From positions 1 through 7,713 of the forward strand of contig CANEHP010000106.1 in NCBI GenBank assembly GCA_947427325.1: a stretch of 7,713 nucleotides of DNA, in the 5' to 3' direction. The position numbers and the translations under genes were made by a program. The notes below the pieces were generated by a model. That model was given only the letters and a program-made list of their open reading frames with translations. It searched no databases and had not been told where the DNA came from. Position 1 is the first letter of the stretch, and each line of letters opens with the position of its first letter. Below, in pieces: positions 1-5,971 of the stretch. The stretch comes from an uncultured Clostridia bacterium. Its GTDB lineage: Bacteria > Bacillota > Clostridia > Oscillospirales > Ruminococcaceae.

Positions 1-67
1 TCATAGTAAGTGCTACCGCTAAATTGCACTGTTGCATTTACTTTGAGAATTTACAACGAAATATGCT

Positions 68-71
68 CTAA
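68..71. repeat. Left target-site duplication (CTAA) of the IS5-family element
   Basis: CTAA directly abuts the left inverted repeat. The same four bases directly abut the right inverted repeat at 1461-1464, as expected for IS5-type duplication of a YTAR target. Confidence 0.85.
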
Positions 72-90
72 GGCAACACCGCACAAAGCA
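72..90. repeat. IS5-family left inverted repeat
   Basis: These 19 bases are perfectly complementary to 1442-1460. Pairing stops immediately inside the repeat (C91 against C1441), so the repeat is exactly 19 bases. Confidence 0.92.
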
Positions 91-91
91 C

Positions 92-120
92 TTGCAAACC
101 AATGAAAAATAAGGTATAAT
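92..120 (+). promoter_or_regulatory. Transposase promoter just inside the left IS end
   Basis: TTGCAA (92-97) and TATAAT (115-120) are separated by 17 bases, a near-consensus sigma-70/sigma-A promoter starting two bases inside the terminal repeat. The -10 box ends only six bases before the ATG at 127, so a normal start site would fall on or next to the start codon. That predicts a leaderless or nearly leaderless mRNA. The only Shine-Dalgarno-like stretch, AAGG at 111-114, is 12 bases from the ATG and overlaps the -10 region, so it would lie outside such a transcript. Confidence 0.7.
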
Positions 121-1033
121 AAAAATATGAATAAACAAATAAGTCTGTCCGTTCTGAACGATGAACTGTTACAAGTACGGACGAAGAAAAAAGAATTTTT
201 GGAACAGATAGAGCGGATAGTTCCGTGGGGCGAGTGGATAACACTCATCAAGTCGTGTTATTATAAGGGAGAGCGTAGGAACAAGCCTTACGAATTGGAA
301 CTAATGCTGAGGATCTATCTCATTCAGAATTTGTATGATCTTGCCGATGAAGCAACTGTTGCCGAAGTTGTGGACAGCCGTGCGTTTTCGGATTTTTGCG
401 GAGTTGAATCAAGTAATCAGGTTCCTGACGGGGATACACTCGGCCGGTTCAGGAATTTATTGACCAAAAACGGTCTTCAGGAAAAGCTGTTTGCTCAGGT
501 TGTTGAAATGCTAAAATCAAAGGGTCTGATCCTGAAAAAAGGAACGATTGTTGATTCAACAATAATTTCTGCGCCATCCTCAACCAAAAACGCGGAAAAG
601 AAACGCGATCCCGATGCGCATTCTGTCAAAAAGGGAAACCAATGGTTTTTTGGATATAAAGCGCATATCGGTGTTGACAAGGGCAGCGGTTTGGTGCATA
701 CCGTCAAGGTCACCGGAGCAAATGTACATGATGTTACAATGACATCGGAGCTTTTAACCGGCGAGGAAAACGAAGTATACGGTGACAGCGGTTACATTGG
801 CGCAGACAAGCGTGAGGAAGCGCTAATTCGAAATAACAAAGGCAGAAAAATCAAGTACAAGCTCAATCGAAAACCATCGCAAATCAAAAAGCTATCTCCA
901 AGCGGACAGTATGCCGCTAAGAAATCGGAACATAAAAAGTCTTCAATTCGGGCAAAAGTCGAACACGTCTTTGCTGTTGTAAAACGGCAGCTCGGATATC
1001 GACGAACGAGGTATCGAGGTCTGGAAAAGCAGA

Positions 1034-1042
1034 CCTCAAAAA
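1034..1042. repeat. Left 9-base target duplication of the 250-base element
   Basis: CCTCAAAAA here is repeated exactly at 1293-1301. The flanking bases differ (A1033 against T1292; G1043 against T1302), which fixes the length at nine. Confidence 0.88.
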
Positions 1043-1292
1043 GGTTATGATTTTTAAAGTCTGTAAATTGATTTTTTCTTAATGTGACAATGTGGAAAAA
1101 TCACGTAAAAATTTTCTTATTTTTATCTATAAAGAAAGAAAAATTTAATTGCCATAAAATGCGATTATAAAAGGAAATATTGACAATCTTGTTGCTTTCA
1201 CCGGGTATCTCCAAAGCGGGTAAACCTCAGGGGTTTGGGGACAGAGTCCCCAATACCTATTTTTATCATTTACACAGTTTGAAATTCAAACT
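1043..1292. mobile_element. 250-base non-autonomous (MITE-like) element inserted in the transposase gene
   Basis: The segment is bracketed by an exact 9-base direct repeat, CCTCAAAAA at 1034-1042 and 1293-1301, and its removal with one repeat copy restores the transposase frame. Its ends form an imperfect inverted repeat of about 28 bases: the left strand runs GGTTATGATTTTTAAAGTCT, and the right-end complement runs AGTTTGAATTTCAAACTGTG. Both continue into TGTAAAT, with one gapped base. It has no credible reading frame, so it must have been moved by a transposase encoded elsewhere. A 9-base duplication occurs in several families (for example IS1, IS4, IS256), so I cannot assign the parent. The interior is very AT-rich on the left and has a GC-rich folded block at 1204-1253. 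Confidence 0.85.
1204..1253 (+). other. GC-rich foldable block inside the 250-base element
   Basis: Within an otherwise AT-rich insert, GGTAT (1204-1208) can pair with ATACC near 1253-1257. Between them lie two further hairpins: AAACC/GGTTT, and the perfect 8-base stem TTGGGGAC/GTCCCCAA with an AGA loop. The two inner stems share two T residues, so they compete at the junction. The overall shape would be a three-way junction. There is no T-tract of terminator type directly after it. Whether it is a transposase-recognised DNA fold or an RNA structure is unknown. Confidence 0.45.
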
Positions 1293-1301
1293 CCTCAAAA
1301 A
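1293..1301. repeat. Right 9-base target duplication of the 250-base element
   Basis: This is the exact second copy of CCTCAAAAA. The transposase coding sequence resumes from its last base: ATA AAT TTC ATG, reading I-N-F-M. Confidence 0.88.
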
Positions 1302-1441
1302 TAAATTTCATGTTCGCTTTGGCGAATCTGATCTTAGCTGACAGACCATGTCTGACGGCTTGATTCAGTGCGCCATGCGAACGGAATTTGGCAATACTGT
1401 ACTCTGCTTTGACTCTGTTATTTTGGGTAGCGGATTTCTGC

Positions 1442-1460
1442 TGCTTTGTGCGGTGTTGCC
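1442..1460. repeat. IS5-family right inverted repeat
   Basis: This is the exact reverse complement of 72-90, followed directly by the right CTAA duplication at 1461-1464. It lies about 80 bases after the ancestral transposase stop codon (1361-1363). Confidence 0.92.
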
Positions 1461-1492
1461 CTAAACTGCTTAAAGCTCCATTTGTATACAAA

Positions 1493-1521
1493 TTGTAATT
1501 CACAGTAAACTATGATATAAT
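1493..1521 (+). promoter_or_regulatory. Candidate promoter 1
   Basis: TTGTAA (1493-1498) and TATAAT (1516-1521) are 17 bases apart on the strand of the hydrolase. The expected start near 1528 lies over 300 bases before the hydrolase ATG, giving a long leader that would include the possible pseudoknot and the 1592-1612 hairpin. Confidence 0.55.
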
Positions 1522-1528
1522 AACCTCA
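1511..1528. repeat. Direct repeat copy 1 (promoter-bearing)
   Basis: TATGATATAATAACCTCA matches 1619-1636 at 17 of 18 positions (C1524 against T1632). The copies are 108 bases apart and each contains a perfect TATAAT. Confidence 0.75.
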
Positions 1529-1591
1529 GACTACCTAAAGAGGAAGATATTATTTTAATGTCTGAGAACATTTTATCTCTTTAGCGGTATC

Positions 1592-1612
1592 GAATTTTGC
1601 CTTGCAAAATTC
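1592..1612. repeat. Perfect 9-base-pair hairpin
   Basis: GAATTTTGC (1592-1600) and GCAAAATTC (1604-1612) are exact complements around a CTT loop. The core AATTTTGCCTTGCA (1593-1606) recurs at 7681-7694 near the window end, so it may belong to a dispersed repeat. Confidence 0.6.
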
Positions 1613-1629
1613 TCTTCTTATGATATAAT
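1602..1629 (+). promoter_or_regulatory. Candidate promoter 2
   Basis: TTGCAA (1602-1607) and TATAAT (1624-1629) are 16 bases apart, on the second copy of the 18-base repeat. The -35 box lies in the hairpin at 1592-1612. It is the nearest good promoter to the hydrolase at 1838. Confidence 0.55.
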
Positions 1630-1636
1630 AATCTCA
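1619..1636. repeat. Direct repeat copy 2 (promoter-bearing)
   Basis: TATGATATAATAATCTCA is the second copy of the repeat at 1511-1528, differing at one base. Confidence 0.75.
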
Positions 1637-1837
1637 ATCAGCTTGGGCGTCGGACTCTTTATCGTTCCTTTGGCAAAGGATATAGTATTCCGCCGAAACC
1701 TCGAGGGGCAATGTTCCGGGTTTTCTCATAAACTCGGCTTGCCTCTTGTTGAAAAAGAGCGCAAACAAGCTGCATAATTAAGGAAAAATCTTTAAATTAA
1801 CGGTGCGAGGGCTTACAGCACAATGAAAGGAAAAATT

Positions 1838-3352
1838 ATGGTTGGCAAAATTGAAAAATGGGGAATTTTTGAATATTCCGCAAAAGGAAAAACCGAAGGA
1901 AATCCGTTTACGGACTATTCAATTTCAGCACACTTTGAAAGCAAATCTGAGGATAAAACCGTAAGCGGCTTTTATGACGGCGGAGGAAACTATAAAGTTA
2001 GGTTTATGCCTTCATTTGAGGAAACATACCGTTTTACTGTATACGGAAGCTTTTCCGAGGAAACCTTCAGCGGTGAATTTACTGTTATGCCGCCTTCGGA
2101 GAACAATCACGGACCTGTGTGCGTATATAATAAATACCATTTTAAGTACGCCGATGACACGATGTATTACCCATTTGGAACGACCTGCTATGTATGGGAA
2201 CTCCAAAGTGACGAGCTTATCTCCAAAACCCTTGAAACCTTAAAAAATTCGTCGTTTAATAAAATTCGTTTCTGCGTATTCCCAAAGCATTATGATTACA
2301 ATTTCGGCGAGCCGAGATCTTATCCTTATGAGGGCACGCCGGTAGACAGCAGCGCAATCACCGATGAAAACTTTTGGGGCTACGATGCTAAATCAAAAGG
2401 CAATAATTGGAATTTTGAGCGCTTTAACCCTATTCATTTTCAACATATTGAATATTGCATATCGGAGCTTCAAAAGCTTGGAATAGAAGCCGATATCATT
2501 TTGTTTCACCCTTATGACAGATGGGGGTTTTCAACAATGACTCCGGAACAAAATGAATTGTACTTGAGATATGTAACCGCCCGCTTTTCGGCATACAGAA
2601 ATATATGGTGGGCGCTTGCTAACGAATATGACATATTAAAGCACAAGAGCGTCGAGGATTGGGATCGGTATGCAGAGATAATCATGGAGTCTGATCCATA
2701 CGGACATCTTCGCTCCATACATAACTGTGTTCCCTTTTTCGATCATAAAAAGCCTTGGATAACACATTGCAGTATACAAAAGCAGGAGCTTTGCTCTGTG
2801 GAACATACAGACGAGTGGCGAAACGAGTACAAAAAGCCTATTGTTTTTGATGAGATGACATATGAGGGAAATATACAGTACGGCTGGGGAAATATCACAG
2901 GAAAAGAGCTTGTGCGCCGCTTTTGGGAAGCTGTGTGCCGAGGCGGATACGGCGGACACGGTGAAACTTATCTTGACGGAAACGACAAAATCCTTTGGTG
3001 GTCACATGGCGGCGCACTTAAAGGCGAAAGCCCTTCAAGAATTGCGTTTTTAAGAAAAATAATTGAAGAAGCTCCGATTGGAGGTTTAAAAATGCAGCCG
3101 CCGTCGTGGGGCGATTTGTGTGCAATTCCGGAAGATGACGAGGCTGCCGAAAAAACAGGTTATCGCCTTTTTTATTTCGGTATCAAGCGTCCTGTATTTT
3201 ACAATTACCATTTTGATGATGAAAATATTTATCATGTTGAAGTTATTGATACCTGGAATATGACAATAAAAAATGCCGGTGAATTTAAGGGTCGGTTTAG
3301 ATTGGAGCTTCCCGGCAGAGAATTTATCGCAGTAAGGGTACGCAAGGTATAA
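1838..3352 (+). CDS. Clan GH-A-like glycoside hydrolase (DUF5060 - apiosidase-like barrel - DUF5605)
   Basis: This 504-residue protein probably hydrolyses a plant-polysaccharide side chain or oligosaccharide. Residues 1-90 look like the beta-rich DUF5060 N-terminal domain (WGIFEYS, then YKVRFMPSFEETYRFTV). About 95-410 is an apiosidase-like (DUF4038/GH140-related) TIM barrel, with PFGTTCYVW, FNKIRFCVFPKHYDYNF, FHPYDRWGF, NIWWALANEYD and PIVFDEMTYEG. About 420-504 fits DUF5605. By clan GH-A logic, E263 in ANEYD is the likely acid/base and E339 in FDEM the nucleophile. No signal peptide or membrane segment is visible, so it is probably cytoplasmic. I chose ATG 1838 over ATG 1823 because AAAGGA (1826-1831) sits six bases before it; that sequence lies within the extra five codons of the longer version. 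The GH3 gene follows on the same strand after 197 bases. The fold is fairly secure from motifs; the substrate is not known. Confidence 0.88.
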   Translation: MVGKIEKWGIFEYSAKGKTEGNPFTDYSISAHFESKSEDKTVSGFYDGGGNYKVRFMPSFEETYRFTVYGSFSEETFSGEFTVMPPSENNHGPVCVYNKYHFKYADDTMYYPFGTTCYVWELQSDELISKTLETLKNSSFNKIRFCVFPKHYDYNFGEPRSYPYEGTPVDSSAITDENFWGYDAKSKGNNWNFERFNPIHFQHIEYCISELQKLGIEADIILFHPYDRWGFSTMTPEQNELYLRYVTARFSAYRNIWWALANEYDILKHKSVEDWDRYAEIIMESDPYGHLRSIHNCVPFFDHKKPWITHCSIQKQELCSVEHTDEWRNEYKKPIVFDEMTYEGNIQYGWGNITGKELVRRFWEAVCRGGYGGHGETYLDGNDKILWWSHGGALKGESPSRIAFLRKIIEEAPIGGLKMQPPSWGDLCAIPEDDEAAEKTGYRLFYFGIKRPVFYNYHFDDENIYHVEVIDTWNMTIKNAGEFKGRFRLELPGREFIAVRVRKV

Positions 3353-3549
3353 TCAAAAATGTGATAATCCCGCCTCTTAGTCGGCAAGGGATATGCCGTC
3401 TTATCAGCAGGAGATACAAGCCCCACTGAAAACTCGGAAGCCGCTGCCCTGATTTTTTCACAAATTTGCGGCGCTGCCCATTATTGAAAAAATATAATTT
3501 TTAAAATAAACAAAGACGTAATAAAACATTTTTTGAAAGGTGTGACAAA
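3353..3549 (+). other. Spacer between the two hydrolases, with a hairpin
   Basis: The clearest structure is CGGCA (3382-3386) pairing with TGCCG (3394-3398), extended by AG (3379-3380) and CT (3400-3401) across one mismatch. It is followed by GGAGATACAAGCCCC-type sequence, which loosely recalls the right ends of IS200/IS605 elements. A second potential pairing is GCCGC/GCGGC around a T-rich loop near 3439-3472. TATAAT occurs at 3493-3498 without a well-spaced -35 box. No T-tract terminator is evident, so the hydrolases may be co-transcribed. Confidence 0.4.
3493..3498 (+). promoter_or_regulatory. Possible -10 box upstream of the GH3 gene
   Basis: A perfect TATAAT lies about 50 bases before the GH3 start, but the nearest TTG-type -35 (TTGCGG, 3466-3471) is 21 bases away. 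It may be an extended or weak promoter, or a chance match in AT-rich DNA. Confidence 0.3.
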
Positions 3550-5625
3550 ATGGAAAAATATCTTGACACGACACTAAGCGCGCAAGAGCGAGCTGAAGCC
3601 CTTACCGACGCAATGACGACGGAAGAACAGGCGAGCCAGCTGCGCTATGACTCGCCGGCGGTTAAAAGACTCGGCATACCTGCTTACAACTGGTGGAATG
3701 AAGCTTTGCACGGTCTTGCACGTTCGGGAGTCGCCACCATGTTTCCGCAGGCAATAGGTCTTGCGGCAATGTTCTCGCCGGAGCTTACAAAAAGGGCTGC
3801 GGAAATAACCGCCGATGAAACTCGTGCAAAGTACAATGTATATCAGAAGTATGAAGACTATGATATATATAAAGGTTTAACATTATGGTCGCCAAACATT
3901 AATATCTTCCGTGACCCACGCTGGGGCAGAGGACAGGAAACCTACGGCGAAGATCCTTTTCTTACCGCAGAAAACGGAAAGGCTTTCGTCAAAGGACTTC
4001 AGGGAAAGGGCGAGGTGCTCAAAACCGCCGCCTGTGCCAAGCACTTTGCCGTCCATAGCGGTCCTGAGAATATTCGTCATAAATTTAATGCCGTTGTGAC
4101 CGAAAAAGATATGGAAGAAACATACCTTCCCGCATTTGAAGAGCTTGTCAAGGAGGCGGATGTTGAGGGTATTATGGGTGCTTATAACCGTGTAAACGGC
4201 GAGGCGGCCTGTGCAAGCACCTATCTTATGAACAAGCTGAAAAAATGGGGCTTTGACGGATATTTTGTTTCGGATTGCTATGCTATCCGAGATTTCCACG
4301 AATACCACGGTCTTACAGGAAATTCTGTGGAATCCGCAGCGCTTGCGCTTACTACAGGCTGTGATGTGAACTGCGGCTGCACATATATGAATTTGCTTGC
4401 TGCCTTGGAAGACGGTCTTGTCACAAAAGAACATATCAGAAACGCCTGCGTTCACATAATGAGAACAAGAATAAGATTAGGAATGTTTGACGGGGAAACC
4501 GAATTTGACAACATTCCTCTAAGCATTGTATCTTGTAAGGAGCATAAGGCGGTTTCGCTGGAGTGTGCCGAGAAGTCTGTGGTTATGCTGCGCAACAACG
4601 GTATTTTGCCTTTAGATGAAAAGAAAATCAAGACCGTTGCGGTAATAGGTCCAAACAGTATGAGTCAATCGGTGTTGGAAGGAAATTACTCCGGCATTGC
4701 AGACAAATATGTCACTTTTCTTGAAGGAATACAGAACAGGTTTAACGGCAGAGTGATTTTTGCCGAGGGCTGTCACCTGTACAAGGACAGAATCCACGGA
4801 TTAATACCCGGCGACAGATATGTCGAAGCACAAGCCGTTGCCGAAAGCGCCGACGCCGTAATCCTCTGCGTAGGTCTGGATGCTACTATTGAAGGCGAGG
4901 ACGGAGATACTAACAACGAGTTTTCCTTAGGGGATAAAAAAGATATTCGTTTGCCCGAAAGTCAGCGTATTCTTGTTGACAAAATAATGAAAATCGGTAA
5001 GCCGGTTATAATAGTATGCGCCGCAGGCAGTGCAATTAATGTCGAGTGCGAACCTGACGCGCTGCTTCATGTTTGGTATCCCGGTCCCGAAGGCGGAACG
5101 GCGCTTGCCAAGATACTGTTCGGTGACGTTTCGCCTTCAGGCAAGCTTCCTGTTACATTTTACGAGAAAACAGAACTGCTGCCCGAATTTACCGAGTATT
5201 CAATGAAAAACCGAACCTATCGCTACGCCGAAAACAATGTGCTGTTCCCCTTCGGATATGGTCTTACTTATTCAAAAGTTGTTTGCACCGAAGTAAAATA
5301 TGAGAACGGTACGGCTTTTGTTACGGTCGAAAACAGGGGACTACGCTGCGTTGAGGAAGTAATACAGCTTTACATCAAGGATTACTGCGAATATGCCGTT
5401 CCAAATGTTAGTTTGTGCGGATTTAAGAGAATAAAAACAGATGTGGGAGAAAAGCTCACAGTTGAGATTCCTGTTCCCGAAAAAGCGTTTACCGCTGTTG
5501 ACAATAACGGCACAAGGCAGCGTTTCGGCAACAAGTTTACTCTTTTTGCAGGTACGCATCAGCCTGATCCTATAAGCGAAAAACTGAGTGAAAGCAAATG
5601 CGTCAGCACGGAAATTATTTTATGA
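3550..5625 (+). CDS. GH3 glycoside hydrolase, probable beta-xylosidase/beta-glucosidase
   Basis: This enzyme should release terminal beta-linked sugars from oligosaccharides by a retaining mechanism. Residues about 1-320 are the GH3 barrel: YNWWNEALHGLARSG, RDPRWGRGQETYGEDP, KHF at 164-166, and GYFVSDCYAI with the predicted nucleophile D242. About 335-540 is the GH3 C-terminal alpha/beta domain, with the acid/base candidates E448/E450 in EGEDGD. About 565-680 is a fibronectin III-like domain starting at FPFGYGLTYS. SDC rather than SDW after the nucleophile, and the overall motif wording, favour the beta-xylosidase/arabinosidase branch, but this does not prove specificity. At 691 residues it is full length for this architecture. 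There is no signal peptide, so it is probably cytoplasmic and acts on imported oligosaccharides. ATG 3550 is supported by AAAGG at 3536-3540, nine bases upstream. It probably works with the preceding hydrolase. A miniature element begins 19 bases after the stop. Confidence 0.94.
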   Translation: MEKYLDTTLSAQERAEALTDAMTTEEQASQLRYDSPAVKRLGIPAYNWWNEALHGLARSGVATMFPQAIGLAAMFSPELTKRAAEITADETRAKYNVYQKYEDYDIYKGLTLWSPNINIFRDPRWGRGQETYGEDPFLTAENGKAFVKGLQGKGEVLKTAACAKHFAVHSGPENIRHKFNAVVTEKDMEETYLPAFEELVKEADVEGIMGAYNRVNGEAACASTYLMNKLKKWGFDGYFVSDCYAIRDFHEYHGLTGNSVESAALALTTGCDVNCGCTYMNLLAALEDGLVTKEHIRNACVHIMRTRIRLGMFDGETEFDNIPLSIVSCKEHKAVSLECAEKSVVMLRNNGILPLDEKKIKTVAVIGPNSMSQSVLEGNYSGIADKYVTFLEGIQNRFNGRVIFAEGCHLYKDRIHGLIPGDRYVEAQAVAESADAVILCVGLDATIEGEDGDTNNEFSLGDKKDIRLPESQRILVDKIMKIGKPVIIVCAAGSAINVECEPDALLHVWYPGPEGGTALAKILFGDVSPSGKLPVTFYEKTELLPEFTEYSMKNRTYRYAENNVLFPFGYGLTYSKVVCTEVKYENGTAFVTVENRGLRCVEEVIQLYIKDYCEYAVPNVSLCGFKRIKTDVGEKLTVEIPVPEKAFTAVDNNGTRQRFGNKFTLFAGTHQPDPISEKLSESKCVSTEIIL

Positions 5626-5644
5626 TAAAATATTGTTTGATATA

Positions 5645-5967
5645 TTAGGGCTTGTTTGAAAAATCGGGAACGCCGTCTTTTCACCCCAAAACGGTTATCT
5701 TCTGCGTCAAAAAGCCTCGTCAAACGTCGGTTTGACTGCGTTTTTTCCTTGAATCTAACCGTTTTGGGACGAAAATCCCACATTCCCTCTATTTTCAAAC
5801 TAGTGTGGTGTCCCGCTCAAAAAAGAAATAAGATGCGCAGCAATTTTTTCCATATGCAAGGCGGAGGACGAAGGCTTGCCGGCGCAAGTCGAGGACGACA
5901 ACGAAGCGTATGGGAAAAAGGGCAAGCAGATATTTTATTTTTGAGCGGGACAGCACACTAGCCCTAA
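5645..5967. mobile_element. Palindromic miniature element, split by a second miniature element
   Basis: The left terminal repeat is TTAGGGCTTGTTTGAAAA (5645-5662). The right one is broken: TTTTCAAAC (5792-5800) is separated from TAGCCCTAA (5959-5967) by the 162-base element. Removing 5803-5960 gives a right end whose complement matches the left end at 17 of 18 positions and a 165-base element. TA at 5646-5647 and 5965-5966 would be the target duplication. The interior is highly self-complementary: CCCAAAACGGTTA (5685-5697) pairs with TAACCGTTTTGGG (5756-5768), and GTCAAAC (5719-5725) pairs with GTTTGAC (5730-5736) around GTCG. It has no coding potential. Located just after the GH3 stop, it may also serve as a transcription terminator. 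Confidence 0.82.
5800..5961 (+). mobile_element. 162-base miniature inverted-repeat element, copy 1
   Basis: The ends are near-perfect 24-base inverted repeats beginning CTAGTGTGGTGTCCCGCTC, with one mismatch (GTGTGG against GTGTGC). CTAG occurs at both termini, consistent with a duplicated TA target (5801-5802 and 5959-5960), as for IS630/Tc1-mariner-type elements. It is nearly identical in reverse orientation to 7426-7587, with three substitutions that I can count over 162 bases. The GC-rich interior (about 5863-5915) is distinct from the AT-rich surroundings and contains CTTGC-CGGC-GCAAG. It carries no transposase, so it depends on one supplied elsewhere. It inserted into the right terminal repeat of the older palindromic element. 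Confidence 0.88.
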
Positions 5968-5971
5968 ATCC

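Larger units (their letters stand above)
127..1363 (+). pseudogene. IS5-family DDE transposase, split near its C-terminus by an insertion
   Basis: The reading frame from 127 encodes an IS5-type transposase with its DDE triad: D143 in VDST, D220 in YGDSGY and E279 in the RAKVEHVFAVVKRQLGYRR block that marks this family. The N-terminal part (about residues 1-120) is the IS5-type helical DNA-binding region. The family normally continues past YRGLEKQT into a conserved LNFLFALANL-like tail. Here the frame stops at 1050 after only two foreign residues (R, L). The missing tail, INFMFALANLILADRPCLTA, is encoded in the same orientation at 1301-1360, with its stop at 1361-1363. Removing 1043-1301 (the insert plus one 9-base repeat copy) joins K305 to the tail in frame and gives 325 residues, about the usual family length. 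The current product is 307 residues and lacks the last helix. The catalytic triad is intact, so residual activity cannot be excluded. Confidence 0.9.
72..1460 (+). mobile_element. Complete IS5-family insertion sequence, itself interrupted by a smaller element
   Basis: The ends are a perfect 19-base inverted repeat: GGCAACACCGCACAAAGCA at 72-90 and its exact reverse complement at 1442-1460. Each end is bordered by CTAA (68-71 and 1461-1464), a 4-base direct repeat of the YTAR type typical of IS5-group targets, and the ends begin with GG as in that group. The element carries one transposase gene. Its 1389 bases are longer than expected because a 250-base non-coding element sits inside (1043-1292); without that element and one 9-base repeat copy it would be 1130 bases. 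The intact ends and target duplication show that it transposed here as a unit. It is now probably immobile by itself because the transposase is truncated, though its ends could still be used by a transposase supplied in trans. Confidence 0.93.
1465..1837. other. Gene-free leader region between the IS and the first hydrolase
   Basis: No gene is supported in this stretch. It holds two promoter-like sites on an 18-base direct repeat (1511-1528 and 1619-1636), interleaved complementary segments that could form a pseudoknot (1525-1584), a 9-base-pair hairpin at 1592-1612, and a small palindrome CCTTTG-G-CAAAGG at 1667-1679 that could be an operator. From 1680 to 1820 I see no further clear signal apart from the ribosome binding site described for the hydrolase. 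Confidence 0.6.

Noticed and set aside
1180..1211. TTGACA at 1180-1185 as a promoter within the 250-base element
   Set aside because: The nearest -10-like hexamer (TATCTC, 1206-1211) is 20 bases away and poor, so the spacing and sequence do not support a promoter.
1043..1292. Group I/II intron or intein as the explanation for the split transposase
   Set aside because: The exact 9-base direct repeat with terminal inverted repeats fits transposition. There is no intron domain V/VI-like end, no maturase, and no open frame through the segment for an intein.
1270..1503. Minus-strand open frame over the IS right end
   Set aside because: It is antisense to the displaced transposase tail and the right inverted repeat, starts outside the IS and has no recognisable protein features.
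1823..1837. ATG 1823 as start of the first hydrolase
   Set aside because: No well-spaced ribosome binding site precedes it, whereas AAAGGA at 1826-1831 is ideally placed for ATG 1838.
3883..4455. 190-residue minus-strand frame inside the GH3 gene
   Set aside because: It is antisense to conserved GH3 catalytic motifs; a shadow frame.
5656..5961. Plus-strand frame spanning the nested elements
   Set aside because: It runs through two palindromic miniature elements, has a low-complexity basic translation and no start signals.
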